NCBI GenBank assembly: GCA_040285825.1
Contig: JAUPSS010000002.1
Location: forward strand, 1,488,001-1,552,000
Length of the DNA stretch: 64,000 bases
Source of the DNA: Eukaryota sp. TZLM1-RC
Lineage: Eukaryota; Metamonada: BaSk clade
Direction of reading: 5' to 3'
Shown: positions 23,062 to 34,217 of the stretch, one piece after another
Position numbering within the stretch: the stretch's first letter is position 1
Layout of the letters: each line of letters begins with the position of its first letter
The notes under the pieces: model-generated
What the model saw: the letters and a program-made list of their open reading frames with translations, nothing else
Database searches by the model: none
Told to the model about the DNA's origin: nothing
Program-made: the position numbers and the translations under genes

Positions 23062-24522
23062 ATGTCAGGTCTAAAGTGCCGTGTATGTGGCAGTTCACAT
23101 TTTACTCTCACTGATCTGGGGTACTACGTTTGCAAGCTTTGTGCAACCCAGGTTGAAGAGGTAAATCAGCTTGAAACTGCGGAGTATGACGACAATCAAC
23201 TTGGCTCTACCATTTATCTCAAGAAGGGCCGAAAGGCTGCCGCTGCACCTAAGGACAAGATACCACCTGTCAAGTATGCAGATATTATCGAAGCTTTTCA
23301 ATTGGTTTTACAACTACAGTCTCAGTGTCTCGTTGATCATTGTGGCTTTCCTTCAGAATTTGACAAAGTTTTACTAAGTTTTTGGTTTACTTTTCTTGAG
23401 AGAACTGCTTCTGGGGTGGTTACAGGAGCTGGTCAATTCCCCATAACTTTATCAAACACATTAACTTTTTTGTATTATTCCTCTTTGTGGTCAAGACTTC
23501 CCTTTAATGCACAATACTTTATTGATTTAGCAGCTGCAGGGAAGATTCCTTTTTTCCATGCCCGAAAGCTCCTACCCTCAAGACTCAAGATTTCTGGAGA
23601 TCGGTCTGTCTTTGTGCCGAACGCTTCACTTTCTGAATCAAGTATTCATCACTCTACTTTCCTCTTATCTAGAATTCTGTCCCTACCCGCCCCTCCTAAT
23701 AATGTACCAATTGCATGTATTAGGATGTTCAATACTCTAGGATTACCTGCATCTTTGCTCAGTCCTTTGCTGAAGCTATGTTCTTTGATTGATCCATCGA
23801 GTAGGTCCCAAAGACCATTTATTGCTGCATTGAGCTTTCAATCACTTGTTCCTGCTCTTTTTGTCGTTCTGCTGAAAATTGTTTATGGTCTCAATTGGAG
23901 CTGCTGTTCCTTGGAAGATTCTCGAGTCAACGTACTTCCTTATCTGTGCTGCAATGGGGATGTCACTGATCTTCCTCCATTAAAAAGTATTTTAGAAGTA
24001 TTGTTTGATGTTGTCAACAATAGAAAACTTTCGCCTTTTGTTGGATTAAATTCGTTTTGTAAGCAAATCTCTTGCAAATCCTGCTCCCATCAAACTAGTT
24101 TTGTGTCCACTTACGCTCAGGGTCTTTTTTCCCTAGGATTAAAGAGTAGCATTCCAGTATTCCAATCTTGGGTGGACTTCTTTGCCCAATACACTCCCTC
24201 CACCTCCCCTACCCAATGTTCATTCTCTTCCTCTGACAATGATTCATCCATCCCTCCGTATGTGGAACAGCAAGGTGTTGATCCTTCAGCTAAGATTGCA
24301 TCCTTTCTTCCTCTAGCCAGAACCACGGAATATCCTTCATGTACAGCTGTTCTCTCGGCGTTGAGCGTGTTCTCTGGTGTTGCTATAGATGAGCTCAGGA
24401 AGAAACTGCGAAGTGTGGAAAAGGCTTTGCTTTTGTGGACACAAAATAGGAAGGTAGCTACTGTTAACAGTGGAGTAAAAGCAATCAATGACAATAATCA
24501 TCCTTTGTTTTCTGTTAATTGA
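23062..24522 (+). CDS. TAF1B/Rrn7-like RNA polymerase I initiation factor
   Basis: 486 residues, TGA stop. The N-terminus is a zinc ribbon, CRVCGSSHFTLTDLGYYVCKLC (two CxxC pairs about 14 residues apart), followed by an acidic/basic linker and two helical repeats compatible with cyclin folds. 'IDLAAAGKIPFFHARKLLP' (about residue 155) resembles the conserved segment of TAF1B/Rrn7 (D...W...G.iPy..a...lP). TAF1B (SL1) and yeast Rrn7 are TFIIB-like factors that recruit Pol I to rDNA promoters; acting in the nucleolus is inferred. A TFIIB or Brf protein is less likely because the cyclin repeats and B-linker are not of that type. The hairpin element lies 84 bp upstream. Confidence 0.75.
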   Translation: MSGLKCRVCGSSHFTLTDLGYYVCKLCATQVEEVNQLETAEYDDNQLGSTIYLKKGRKAAAAPKDKIPPVKYADIIEAFQLVLQLQSQCLVDHCGFPSEFDKVLLSFWFTFLERTASGVVTGAGQFPITLSNTLTFLYYSSLWSRLPFNAQYFIDLAAAGKIPFFHARKLLPSRLKISGDRSVFVPNASLSESSIHHSTFLLSRILSLPAPPNNVPIACIRMFNTLGLPASLLSPLLKLCSLIDPSSRSQRPFIAALSFQSLVPALFVVLLKIVYGLNWSCCSLEDSRVNVLPYLCCNGDVTDLPPLKSILEVLFDVVNNRKLSPFVGLNSFCKQISCKSCSHQTSFVSTYAQGLFSLGLKSSIPVFQSWVDFFAQYTPSTSPTQCSFSSSDNDSSIPPYVEQQGVDPSAKIASFLPLARTTEYPSCTAVLSALSVFSGVAIDELRKKLRSVEKALLLWTQNRKVATVNSGVKAINDNNHPLFSVN

Positions 24523-24724
24523 AATTAGATTTTCAATATAATCTTTCAAATTTACTGAGCAGTTTTGAACATCTTTAGGAGACATCTAATATTTAGACTC
24601 TTTTGAGGAAATATATTGTTTCTAGAATTCGAATCTCAAAAAATCTGTTGGTTTGAATCGAAAATACAATTAATTATTGTTTTTTTATAAATAACTATTT
24701 ACAAACAAAAGGGACATCCCAGAT

Positions 24725-25366
24725 TTAAATGAAGAAAGCGACAGAGCGTCTTGGAGCTCTCTTCTTCACCATTTGCCGTTGAAGCTGGACCTTTGATACT
24801 CTGTTGTTAGATACCAATGCAGACTTCTTCACATTGAGCAAATGAATTCGACGACGAATAAAAGCACGGTTTTGTTGTCTCAATATATGACCCAAACAAA
24901 GTTTTCCTTTACGTTTGCTGAGTCGCAAATCCAAAGAGATGGGGGGAGATCGTTTGGCAGGATTAACATTAACAACAAAGGAATAGGAACATGGTTTTGG
25001 TTGAACTTTGGACTGTTTAAGCTTGGAATTGGCACCAAGGACTGCATTACCCATTGTAGAAAAGGAACGTGCCTTCATTATCTTTTGTTCAAGGAACTGC
25101 TGCCTTCTTCTTCTAGCGAATTCAGATCGCCACACCGATTTGGAGTCTGTGGAAACTCGGTTGACTAATTGTTTGAGTATGCGTTTTCTGCGTACCCGCT
25201 CAACGGCAATAGTTCCAAGACTAGATGCAGTGGCTTTTCGTCTGGATTCAATGGCCTTTCTTCTAGCACCAGCCAATAAACGTCTCACAGAAGCCGTATC
25301 TGCATTGGACAATCTTTCATGATGTCTGTCGTATAGTGGAAATGAGTACCATGCTTGCTGTTTCAT
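24725..25366 (-). CDS. Highly basic protein, unknown
   Basis: 213 residues from ATG at 25366 (MKQQAWYSFPLYDRHHERLSNA); the in-frame TTG two codons upstream is not a credible start. Very rich in Arg/Lys throughout (RRLLAGARRKAIESRRKA, ERVRRKRILKQL, KKRAPRRS), with one likely amphipathic helix at residues 25-60. No zinc finger, membrane segment or known domain is seen. Composition suits a nucleic-acid, chromatin or ribosome-bound protein, but this is only composition. Convergent with the TAF1B-like gene (202 bp between stops, no feature in the gap). Confidence 0.6.
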   Translation of the reverse strand: MKQQAWYSFPLYDRHHERLSNADTASVRRLLAGARRKAIESRRKATASSLGTIAVERVRRKRILKQLVNRVSTDSKSVWRSEFARRRRQQFLEQKIMKARSFSTMGNAVLGANSKLKQSKVQPKPCSYSFVVNVNPAKRSPPISLDLRLSKRKGKLCLGHILRQQNRAFIRRRIHLLNVKKSALVSNNRVSKVQLQRQMVKKRAPRRSVAFFI

Positions 25367-25719
25367 TCTCAATCGATCAAATAAATGCCAATTAAATGAA
25401 CTATGTGGTTTTTAAGGAAGATTAGTAGATGTACAGGATTTCAAATGGCTGCTAATCTTGATTGCTGATAGAAGTAACTGATAAGATTGTATTAATTGAT
25501 AAAGATGATAGGGATTATGATACCTAAACCAATTGTGGTTGGTTTAGATTTAGAGATATAATAGGTCACTAATATATGATTGCGATACTTGAATCATTCT
25601 AAAAGGGAGCTTTTGGTAGGATGTGGTGCATTAGATTTCAGGATATTGGTTTGGATCTCAGTCAATCTCTGAGGTTTACCGGCACCATTTATTCTCCTTT
25701 GTGATCAATTTCTTCACCA

Positions 25720-27516
25720 ATGGCCGCACTTCGCACTTTCAGAAGAGTACAGGCCAAATACACTGATGAAGGATCAACAGTAGGACTTGCTGAAGTTGCT
25801 CAAGAGCTCTTTTCCAGTTCCAAAAAGCGTATTGATCCTTTTGCGACCCGTTTCACCTCTCTTACATTATCTAACTTCGATGACAGTCATGAGTTACACA
25901 ATACGTCTTTTGCGAACAAAGTACTAGCCACTGCTTCTCTTGCTGTTGAAGTTCGAACTCAACTGATATCTCGAATGCGAACTGAACTGATCAAGAATAC
26001 AGATGCTGCCTTAAAATCCCTCAATAGGAGGAGACTAAAATGCGACAACCCAACAAGGTTAAACAATGATGGAGTGAACATCACCAGCAATTTCCATTCT
26101 TCAAGGTTGATGTTAACGTCTTTGGCCCCATTGGAAATTTCTTCTTTAATACTTCCAGGTTCATCTGATGTTGGTAGTGTTAAAGGCAAAATCAAGGTGA
26201 ATTTTGATGAACTCGAACTTTTGCAAGTAGAACCTGTTAATCATTCACCCAAAAACTTTACACAAGAGCCTGGTTACGTTAATTCAAATGAATCTCTATT
26301 TAATCCTTTGAACCGCTTATTTAGGTATCGAAAGGGTGGGTGCTTCTTTATGGAAGTATTTGATGAAATGACTAACGATTTGCTTCCATTGGACCAGATT
26401 CACGTTCGACAAATTGATTATGATGTCACCAAAATGGAGTTTCCCTTATTGGATAGCAATTCTATAGAAAACTGGATAGGTGACGTTTCACAGTCAGAAG
26501 CACAAGAAACTGAAAATTTTACCCCAAACTCTGTCGATTTGTTCCAAGATAACAAGCTTTTACTGGAAAATTCACTAGCTTCTACTTCTTTCATTGATGA
26601 TAAAGTTAGTGTTGTTTCTGATTTGCCAAATATAGACTTAGATGAAGTAAATTTAGATGTATTCAATGATGAAGCAGCAGTTGTTCCTTTGAGGATCCCT
26701 ATTGTCCCCAACAATACTGTACGATTTGAGCAAACAAGTGATGTTGGAAATGGAAAAAAAGAAAGAAAGAAAAGAGCTGGAAATAGAACTTGTCTAGTAA
26801 ACTTTTCGGAAGTTGATTGCTACTCAGCTGATATTTTTGACATGATTGATTGTGAAAGGCCTGCTGTCGCACTGAAACCAAGACCTATTCAAAACAAAAC
26901 TATTCCCATTGAAAAGAATAATATCTTTGAAATTAATACACTAAGTAAGTCGTTTCATGACCCACTCAGTTCAATTTCTCCTATTTTTAACCTTATTTAT
27001 GGTGATTTTGTTTCAAATTCCATTAATGGATTTGATTCAGAGAGATTCAATGTCTTCGATTCAAATTTAAGTATCAATTCCCTGACAATAGCCGAACATT
27101 TTAGTCCTCCTCCTATTACCCTAGGGAACGATCTTAACGAAGATTCACTCAATCATGAATCCATTGACTTGGAGGAGCCGATAGCTCTAAAAACAAGGAC
27201 AGGTATTGTTGAAAGGGAGCTAAAGACAGCTTTAATGGAAAGAAATAATGATAATTCTGTACCAATTGCTCAAATGGCCAAGCTAATTGCTCCCAAGATA
27301 TCTAGTGGGGAAATTTCTAACCTAAAGCAACAAATTCAAATTGATTCAAGGTCAACCGCTAGACATCACTTTGTATCTCTATTGCATTTGGCACACAATA
27401 TCAATGTTAAAACTGATGAAATTCCTTTTGAATGCAAATCCTTGAAGGGGAAACAACTTAGACTCAGATTATGTACTAATGGAATGGTAACTTACGATTT
27501 AGGGAATAAAAATTAA
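25720..27516 (+). CDS. Kleisin-like SMC complex subunit, most like condensin CAP-H
   Basis: 598 residues. The C-terminal 70 residues (ARHHFVSLLHLAHNINVKTD...KGKQLRLRL) resemble the kleisin C-terminal winged helix that binds the SMC head; 'FVSLLHLAH' parallels the 'F..LLHLANE' of CAP-H/Barren. Near the N-terminus 'FANKVLATASLAVEVRTQLIS' could be the long helix that contacts the SMC neck. 'LQVEPVNHSPKNFTQ' resembles the CAP-H segment 'h-(D/E)P-h-....-(K/A)-F'. The middle is acidic and low in complexity, as in kleisins. If right, it closes the SMC2-SMC4 ring in mitotic chromosome condensation. Other kleisins (CAP-H2, Rad21/Rec8) are not excluded; assignment is by short motifs only. Confidence 0.5.
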   Translation: MAALRTFRRVQAKYTDEGSTVGLAEVAQELFSSSKKRIDPFATRFTSLTLSNFDDSHELHNTSFANKVLATASLAVEVRTQLISRMRTELIKNTDAALKSLNRRRLKCDNPTRLNNDGVNITSNFHSSRLMLTSLAPLEISSLILPGSSDVGSVKGKIKVNFDELELLQVEPVNHSPKNFTQEPGYVNSNESLFNPLNRLFRYRKGGCFFMEVFDEMTNDLLPLDQIHVRQIDYDVTKMEFPLLDSNSIENWIGDVSQSEAQETENFTPNSVDLFQDNKLLLENSLASTSFIDDKVSVVSDLPNIDLDEVNLDVFNDEAAVVPLRIPIVPNNTVRFEQTSDVGNGKKERKKRAGNRTCLVNFSEVDCYSADIFDMIDCERPAVALKPRPIQNKTIPIEKNNIFEINTLSKSFHDPLSSISPIFNLIYGDFVSNSINGFDSERFNVFDSNLSINSLTIAEHFSPPPITLGNDLNEDSLNHESIDLEEPIALKTRTGIVERELKTALMERNNDNSVPIAQMAKLIAPKISSGEISNLKQQIQIDSRSTARHHFVSLLHLAHNINVKTDEIPFECKSLKGKQLRLRLCTNGMVTYDLGNKN

Positions 27517-28678
27517 ATAAAATTAATAATAATTAAAATAGTAATTAAAAGCTGATTAACTTTACTGGGGCTAATTTGAAGGATTGCCTAGTTTCGTATG
27601 TTGACTAATGGTTAGGTTCCCCAACCATTCCCCAAATCTTTGACTTCCTTTTGGAATGTTTGTTAACCTCCTACTTCATTACTTAGATCACTAGGGTGTT
27701 TACTGTGTCTTACCCTATCACTAAGTAAAATTCATCAAAAGGGAAACAACACTCTTAATTTTTGAGGCAACATCTCCGATGGAACATTATTTAGATGGTG
27801 AACAAAAGACAAACAAAAATGGTTAAAAGAATTTTTTTGATGACTGTCAACAATGGGGTCGTAAACATCACATGAGAAAACAGGAAATTGTTTGAAAATT
27901 GTTGAATAAAAGCAATTCGAGTGAATCTTGGGTAAAACTGCTTTGTGGTATTAAATGATTGTTTAAAATCGTCGAAAATAGAAATGACGTAATTGTTGAT
28001 ACGGTTTGGCAAAATAAAATTGAATTTTCTATTTTGAAATAAAGGGGAAGCTACGTCTAGCTTAGGCTACCAATTTTACTTATTACGAAAAGTTATGTGA
28101 ACGTGACGTGGTGATGTGAAATTGGATTAAGGACTATCTCCACATTCAATTCTCCATCATTTCTCTTGCCATAAGGCATCATCCTCTGTATTCTGATGGC
28201 TATCGAAAATTGTTGTTCGTACTACCATTATTTCGAACCACAATTTTTGAAGGGGCCTTTACAGAAAATGTTCAGGAACAGTAACTACAGCCAGTATTCA
28301 AACTTAATTCATTAGGCCAACCTATGTGCCTCACATTTAAAAAACGAAGAGAAGAGTATGAGATACAGATACTTCCATTTCTAGGTGAAAAAAATATTGT
28401 ACATTTGTTTTGTTGTTCGATTGGTTGATGTCAAAGTTCCATTAACAAACATGTATTTTTTTGTTTTTTGTATTGGACGATAAAGTTATAGCTGTCAAAG
28501 TACTTATTAACGATAAACGGATTTCTCTTCTCTATCCAACATTATCAATTCATAGTTGCAGTAAACAAAGATTGTACTAAACCTAGCAGGGTCTTCATTT
28601 CATGCAAATGTTGAGAACACAGAATTTCGAACTAATATTAAGCATCAAGAGTCTACGAAATTTGTCAAAGTATAAGCT
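27517..28678. other. Intergenic 1.16 kb, no gene supported
   Basis: AT-rich sequence with only short frames on either strand. A small hairpin, ATGGTT...AACCAT, lies at 27608-27628. No RNA gene, mobile element or conserved protein segment could be recognised. It may hold 3' and 5' flanks of the neighbours and unrecognised repeat debris. Confidence 0.5.
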
Positions 28679-29728
28679 ATGAACGAAACGTATCCCCGTG
28701 AAACAGTTCCCTTCAAGTTTGGGTGTCCCTTTCTGTCACTACCTGATGACAGCATAAACCACTCTTCACATCATCTTTTATCGACTGATTTTCCTGTTGT
28801 CGCAAGTGTTATTACCTTTTCTGACTTCAACTATGTTATCAATGTTTCTCTTTCCACCCCTGAACCCACTTCGGAAACATCTAATCTACTACCTATCTTT
28901 CTCAAATCACTGCAGAGATCACTTTCTCCATCCCACCCACTGGTCATATCTAGCTCTCTGCTCAAAGTCCTTGGTGTTTCTAGTGCACTAGATTTCTTTT
29001 CTTTTCGAGAACTTTGTTTTCTTAAGTCATCTGAACCTTCATTTGCTACATGTATCTCTATTTACTCAGTTCTTTCTTTTGATGTTATGTACCAACCACT
29101 TTTCAATTCCGAAGAGATACGGCTGCGACAAGTAAAAGATCTTGAAGACTTGGATTTTGCATACACTCTGTTTGAGAAAAGCTTTCCACCGACTGAATTT
29201 TCTCCAAGATCCAAGTTTGAAGATTTAATTCTCAATGGAACTGGTAATTCGACTATTTGTTTTTATTTATTTACAGTATTGTTTAATAAGGAACCAGCTT
29301 CAGCCTTTACTATTTTCCGAACCCCTAAATTTGACATGATTGAATTATTTGCCGTTGAATTGAAATTTAGAAATAATGGTCTTGGCAAGACAATATTAAC
29401 TAAAATTAAACAAATATTAAGGAGTTGCAAGGATTTTCCATTAATTTTAGAAGTTGAAGATCCCAGATTTGCTGAAAATGATTCTGAATTCGATACATCT
29501 ACTAGAAGAATTGGATTTTATGGGCGCAATGGGTTCAATTTATATCAAACTTGCTCTCAGAATCAGTATTTATTGCCCCCTTTGAGAAGTGACACTCAAC
29601 CTGTTCCTTTAAGTCTAATGTCGTTTCCTTCTAAAATTGATGAATATAGTTTTAAAGTTTTCAGAGAAATCTTACATTTGGATGTTTATCAGCAAAAAAA
29701 AGTTATTTGTACTGGTAGTCTTAATTGA
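28679..29728 (+). CDS. GNAT-family N-acetyltransferase
   Basis: 349 residues from ATG, TGA stop. The GNAT fold lies at residues about 148-295: 'IRLRQVKDLEDLDFAYTLFEKSFP' (beta1-alpha1, ending in an F-P as in many GNATs), then 'IELFAVELKFRNNGLGKTIL' (motif A, V...R.xGxG, acetyl-CoA binding), 'LILEVEDP' and 'RRIGFYGRNGF' (motif B, with the usual 'FY.r.GF'). The N-terminal 140 residues are Ser/Pro-rich and of unknown role. Substrate cannot be told; the 'EVEDP....FY.r.GF' pattern is seen in bacterial and protist GNATs acting on small molecules as well as proteins. Convergent with the arrestin-like gene: only 9 bp separate the two ends. Confidence 0.8.
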   Translation: MNETYPRETVPFKFGCPFLSLPDDSINHSSHHLLSTDFPVVASVITFSDFNYVINVSLSTPEPTSETSNLLPIFLKSLQRSLSPSHPLVISSSLLKVLGVSSALDFFSFRELCFLKSSEPSFATCISIYSVLSFDVMYQPLFNSEEIRLRQVKDLEDLDFAYTLFEKSFPPTEFSPRSKFEDLILNGTGNSTICFYLFTVLFNKEPASAFTIFRTPKFDMIELFAVELKFRNNGLGKTILTKIKQILRSCKDFPLILEVEDPRFAENDSEFDTSTRRIGFYGRNGFNLYQTCSQNQYLLPPLRSDTQPVPLSLMSFPSKIDEYSFKVFREILHLDVYQQKKVICTGSLN

Positions 29729-29737
29729 TTTACTGAC

Positions 29738-30868
29738 TTATTTATTTATTTCTTGTGAAATTCCATCGCAAAAGTCATTATTTTCAATAAAGATATCAAA
29801 TGCAGTCGCAATTGTTTTTTCTTCTACTCCAATAAATTTAAATTCCAAATAATAATTCAACACAAATCTTGGTTTTTTCCGGGAACTTGGACAATGTTTG
29901 GGTATATACAAATTTAAATTTAAAATGTAAGATAAAGGAGAAATGGCAATTCTTTGTGATTTTAATGATTTTTTTGATATTAATTCATTATCTAATGAAA
30001 ATAATTCTGACATTAAATTGACATCAATAGAGGAAAGGCCGAAATGGAGGTCATTATTCAGTAAAATTTGACATTTCAACAGACTTCCGCTGACTACTTT
30101 TGAATTTGCTTTAATTTCAGCAAAGAAAAAACCATCTAGTACAACTTTTTTAATTTTATTTAAAATGTTCCAATTTAAATCATTTCTTTCAATTCGTTTC
30201 CTAACATAATTTTGCCCCTCAGTGTTGGAAAGTTTTGTGATAGTAATTGCAGAGTACCTATTCCAATCGAAAACGCAATCAAAAGAACAATCAGATGATG
30301 TGATAGTAACTGGTAAAGTGATTGAGCTTCTACGGAGTGAACTGTCAACCACATCAACAATCAAATCTGATTGAACACTAATTGCAAGACCAGATTCCCC
30401 AGTTGTGGGTTCTGCTTGAGAAGGAATGTGTACATCCAGAAGAAAGTAACAAGATCCTTTGGGGACGATGGTAAATCTTGATGATACAATAGATGGTGAG
30501 GTTGAAAATATAATGTGTTCAAAAGGAGAGTTTGTAACTGAGTAATCTACCAGTTTAGAGAATGTAGAATCAGAAACTTGTGAAAGAGAAGATTTAATTT
30601 TGGACAGGTCGTCTAATACTCTATATTGAGCCTCGTTGAATGGTTCAGGGGAAGGATGTCGGAAAAGAGTAGAGTTGTTAACTTTTGTAGTAACCACTTT
30701 GCTGAGGAATTGGCATGAAACGAGATTAAGAGTAAGTTGTTTTGAGCAATGATTGTCGATGCATAGAAGAAATTTACAACGTTGGTTAGGTATTGCTTGT
30801 GAGGTTAACGGACGTAGGAAGCATCGAAACTTTGAACATTGAACATGTGAAGGACCAAACACAGACAT
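29738..30868 (-). CDS. Arrestin-like protein, possibly N-terminally truncated
   Basis: 376 residues from ATG at 30868 (MSVFGPSHVQ). It looks beta-rich. 'CKFLLCIDNHCSKQLTLNLVSCQF' matches the arrestin pattern of a strand with 'i.NhS.k.v..l...l', and 'GSCYFLLDVHIPSQAEPTT...LAISVQSDLIVDVV' matches the 'IP...PT......l.V.Y.l.V' strand pair of the arrestin C-domain. Arrestin folds bind membrane cargo and ubiquitin ligases or retromer-like coats. The usual N-domain is shorter than expected, and the start codon sits about 70 bp from the Fanzor-like remnant F3, so the 5' end may have been lost or replaced by an insertion. Identification is tentative. Confidence 0.45.
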   Translation of the reverse strand: MSVFGPSHVQCSKFRCFLRPLTSQAIPNQRCKFLLCIDNHCSKQLTLNLVSCQFLSKVVTTKVNNSTLFRHPSPEPFNEAQYRVLDDLSKIKSSLSQVSDSTFSKLVDYSVTNSPFEHIIFSTSPSIVSSRFTIVPKGSCYFLLDVHIPSQAEPTTGESGLAISVQSDLIVDVVDSSLRRSSITLPVTITSSDCSFDCVFDWNRYSAITITKLSNTEGQNYVRKRIERNDLNWNILNKIKKVVLDGFFFAEIKANSKVVSGSLLKCQILLNNDLHFGLSSIDVNLMSELFSLDNELISKKSLKSQRIAISPLSYILNLNLYIPKHCPSSRKKPRFVLNYYLEFKFIGVEEKTIATAFDIFIENNDFCDGISQEINK

Positions 30869-30939
30869 AAATGGAATACTTGTCACTTTATGGAAAGAAC
30901 CAAAAATGTTACAGATTCACTGTAGTAAAAGGCTATAAC

Positions 30940-32421
30940 TTTTAACAAATATGGAGGCTTCTCACCAACACTATCCTCTACAAAATAATCTGCGGTTGCC
31001 TTGGTTTTGATACATGCTAACTTGTTATGACTCCATACCTTATCCTTTCCATCACATTCTTCTCTACAAACATCAGATTGACATCTTAACAAAGCATGAC
31101 ATTTCACAGTAGGATATTTCTCTCTCATCCAATGCCTAGGATTCTCAACATCAAGAAACACTTTTACTGGTTTATAACAAGTTGGACACTTTGAAGATAT
31201 GTTTCTTTCATCAACTAAACATACCGTATAACCATTTCTCTTAAAGAAATTTCTCCATCCAACTCCTCTACTTAAAAAGCATTTAGAATATGTAAATGTT
31301 TTTGAGATCGTTGATGCTTTAAATTTTTTGTCTTATTGCCATTGTCACCAAACATTAGCATAGTGTCTTCTTGCTTCCATTGCTTCTCAGCCATTCTTTT
31401 TAATAACTTAGCCTCTGCTTTTGATGATGGACATATCTTTGCATTTTCTGAATGTGCCATATCATTAAACAGTAGTAATAAAATGTAAATGTAATGTTTA
31501 TCAGCTTGGAAGAAACATAAGAATAGAAATTGTTATAAATAAAAGATTTTGATGATTCTTTTGGTTGTACCATCTGTTTCTTCCACTGTGATTCCAATTT
31601 GTAAAATAAACTCTTTCTTTTTCAATTTTCTGAATTTTTGGTGAACTTTCGACACCCTTGACCACTCCAATTCTGTTAATCTCAGCCACTCATATTGTTT
31701 ATCTCTTTTTTATTTCTCTTTTTTTATTTGTAAATCTCTTTTACCAGGGTCAATATGTACTTTGTGTTTTGATGATAGAAATTCAACATCAAAATCATCC
31801 AAATAGTTTTCAGTGGTTGCATACTTTGCACTATCAGGCTTGAATGACATGCCAATACAATCCTTTCTTGCAAGCTCAATACAGGCTGCAAAACCATCAG
31901 TTTTAATGGTTTTGTTAAATTTGTAGTCTTTTTTAGTAAATGGTCTATTAAATTCAACAAAAAATGACCAAAATAAATTTTGTTCATCTGGACTCAAATG
32001 TCTAATGTCAGTCATTGAATTCCACTCGGAATTATTTTTCTTGTCATTAATTTCATCATTTGGAAAAAAAAGAACGCAAAATACCCAATAGTCCTTGGCT
32101 ATCAACTTCAAAAGATCCAGGATTTTCATGACGTGCAATTGGAATAGCATTAAATGTTTTTCCCTCAGCTTCTTCTATAAAATTATTTATTTTGATAGCT
32201 GATTTGACACAAGATTGGGGATGCTTTTGCACAGTGGAAAGTAATGATTTAACTTCAATAGACTGCTCCTCATCTTTTGAATTTTGTAGTACAATAGATA
32301 TAGGAAAAACTGAATTCATCCAATTCTCATCGTTCAATAACTTACAACTTTTGGGATGAGTACTGTTTAAAAGAACAGTTTTTGCTGATTGATTGAAACA
32401 ATTTTCACTGTCTTCGTTCAA
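30940..32421 (-). pseudogene. Fanzor-like nuclease, broken, F3
   Basis: On the minus strand, broken frames from 32421 to 30940 give a TnpB/Fanzor order. N-terminal helical segment; 'YKFNKTIKTDGFAACIEL' (about 31930-31880), like the 'h....TDG..v.h' strand before RuvC-I; 'KVHIDPGKRDLQ' (RuvC-I, catalytic Asp, about 31740); 'FGDNGNK' with a conserved Lys/Asn region; 'FKRNGYTVCLVDERNISSKCPTC' (RuvC-II Glu, SS, first CxxC, about 31250-31180). Then 'CHALLRCQSDVC' (second Cys pair) and 'VWSHNKLACIKT', where the RuvC-III Asp is replaced (S-H-N instead of R-D). It ends 'EKPPYL'. It lies downstream, on the same strand, of the PolB exonuclease frame at 34217-32640. Confidence 0.7.
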
Positions 32422-32639
32422 AATTTCATCATCAGAAAGTTCAATGAAATTATCATTTTTATCATCAGTAGTCGGAAAATTGTTACAATTAGTTTGAAGA
32501 AATAGATTTGTGACTTGATGTAACCTTCACCGAAAAACAGACGTTTCTCTCTGGGTCATCTCTTCTTCAACCTCCATTTTCTCAAAATATAGATTAATAA
32601 ATTTTTCAAAATATTGAGCACACCTCATTTGTATATTGA

Positions 32640-34217
32640 CTTCTAAATTGGTTTCATAGTTTCTGCGATGAAGGCCCTCAATCTAGTATAATGATTAATG
32701 GTAATACCACCATTTTTTTCCAGCAACTGCTTATAATTATTTTCTACAAAATTTTTCAAGTCCTCAATGATTAAAGCAGGTTTACCCCTTTCATTGAGTT
32801 CAATATTGTGTTTAATGGCAGAAATTTTACTGAGAAACATTTGAACGTGTTCTACTTCTTTTCAAGTTCTCACAGGAAAATCTTGGCCATTCTCAGTTTA
32901 ATGTAGAAGAAATAATTTGAGACAATATGACGTGTTCATTTTTAATCTGTGAACCAATGGAGCTTAATATTTTAACAAAAGTTCCAATTTTCTATGCTTG
33001 ACAATAGATTTCAATGTGGTTTTGTTAGTAACAAAAGTAGGTCGAACCACCTTGTTTGATTGAAAGAGTAGCAATAATTTTAAACCAAGCACACTATGTT
33101 TGAATGAATAATTAATTGTATCTTGGGGTCTACTTCTAAAACAATCAATTGGTAAAGGTTTTAAATGTATCATGAAGATTCCCTTTAGACTAATTTAACA
33201 GGAACCAATTAAGGGACCTCATGGATTTATTCGACTTTGATGTAATAAATTCTTTTACACAGACAAATGAATCACAGATAGTTAAATCATTGAAATTTGA
33301 GGAAACTTTCTGCCAAACAACTGATAAAAATGGCTGGATATCTTCTGATTCCATTACTGAAGGAAAGGAATTTCCATAAATTTCCAACCTGTTGCACAAT
33401 ATTGGAACATCAAATTTTATAACATTAAAACCCGTCAAATCATCAGGTTTGTGTTGAGTTACAAATTTAACAAAAAGTAATAACAATTCTTCCTCCCCAT
33501 CAAAAGAGTAAATATATTTACAATGATCAGGAAGTTTCAACGTTCCTTGAGGTTTTTTTGCACATGAAGTAATAAAACTTTTTTGCATATAAAATTCATC
33601 TTTTTCAAATAGACCAAAGACATTAGATATTATGAAAACTTCTTGATTATTGACCCATTGTAATTGTTCCTCATTGCTCAATTTTATCAGGTAGTCAGCC
33701 TCTTTTTTCCTCATTTCGTTCATCTTTTGATTTATTTTTTTAGCTGGATTTTCATTTGTTGATTTCGTTTCAATATCAATGGCATGAACTGACCTTGGAA
33801 ATTTATCAGCTTTCAGTTCAGTAATACTGCTTCTTCTTATCATGGGTTTTTTATTACTATTTTTGCCTTTTTGTGTTTTTTTGTATTTGTCACTGGCCTT
33901 GGGCTTTTTCGGCTGAACCTCAATTTTTGGGGTCTTTACATCAATTTGAGGTATAGCTGAGGTATTTGAAGTTACACCATCAATTGTATTTTGCAGCAAT
34001 AATTCCTCAGCTGACTGTAAAGCCGTTTGAGTCATTTGAAGATTAAGTTTACGTCGTTTCTGTCTAGCACATAGATTTGACGGTAAATTTTTAACGAGCT
34101 CCTTGAATATTGATTTTGTTCTGTATCAAGCGGTGCAGAAGTTGAATCAATGCTAGGTGAATGACTATTTTTATGCTTAATTTTGGGTTTTCTAGTAGCC
34201 TTTAAAAATTTACTCAT
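32640..34217 (-). pseudogene. Family-B DNA polymerase exonuclease region, broken (copy 1)
   Basis: Starts with ATG at 34217 (MSKFLKATRKPKIKHK, basic), shifts frame near 34110 and runs 34035-33190. 'SVHAIDIETKS' (about 33790-33760) is Exo I (DxE) of the 3'-5' exonuclease; 'LTGFNVIKFDVPILCNRLEI' (about 33440-33380) is Exo II (Nx2-3FD). 'ICDSFVCVKEF...SLNWFLL' leads toward Exo III. After a stop at 33190 the frame 33173-32964 ('TINYSFKHSVLGLKLLLLF') fits the helix after Exo III (Y..xD..L.l.L). No polymerase palm motif (DxxSLYPS, YGDTDS) could be found, so either only the exonuclease part is present or the remainder is lost. A separate DEDDy exonuclease is possible. Confidence 0.6.
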
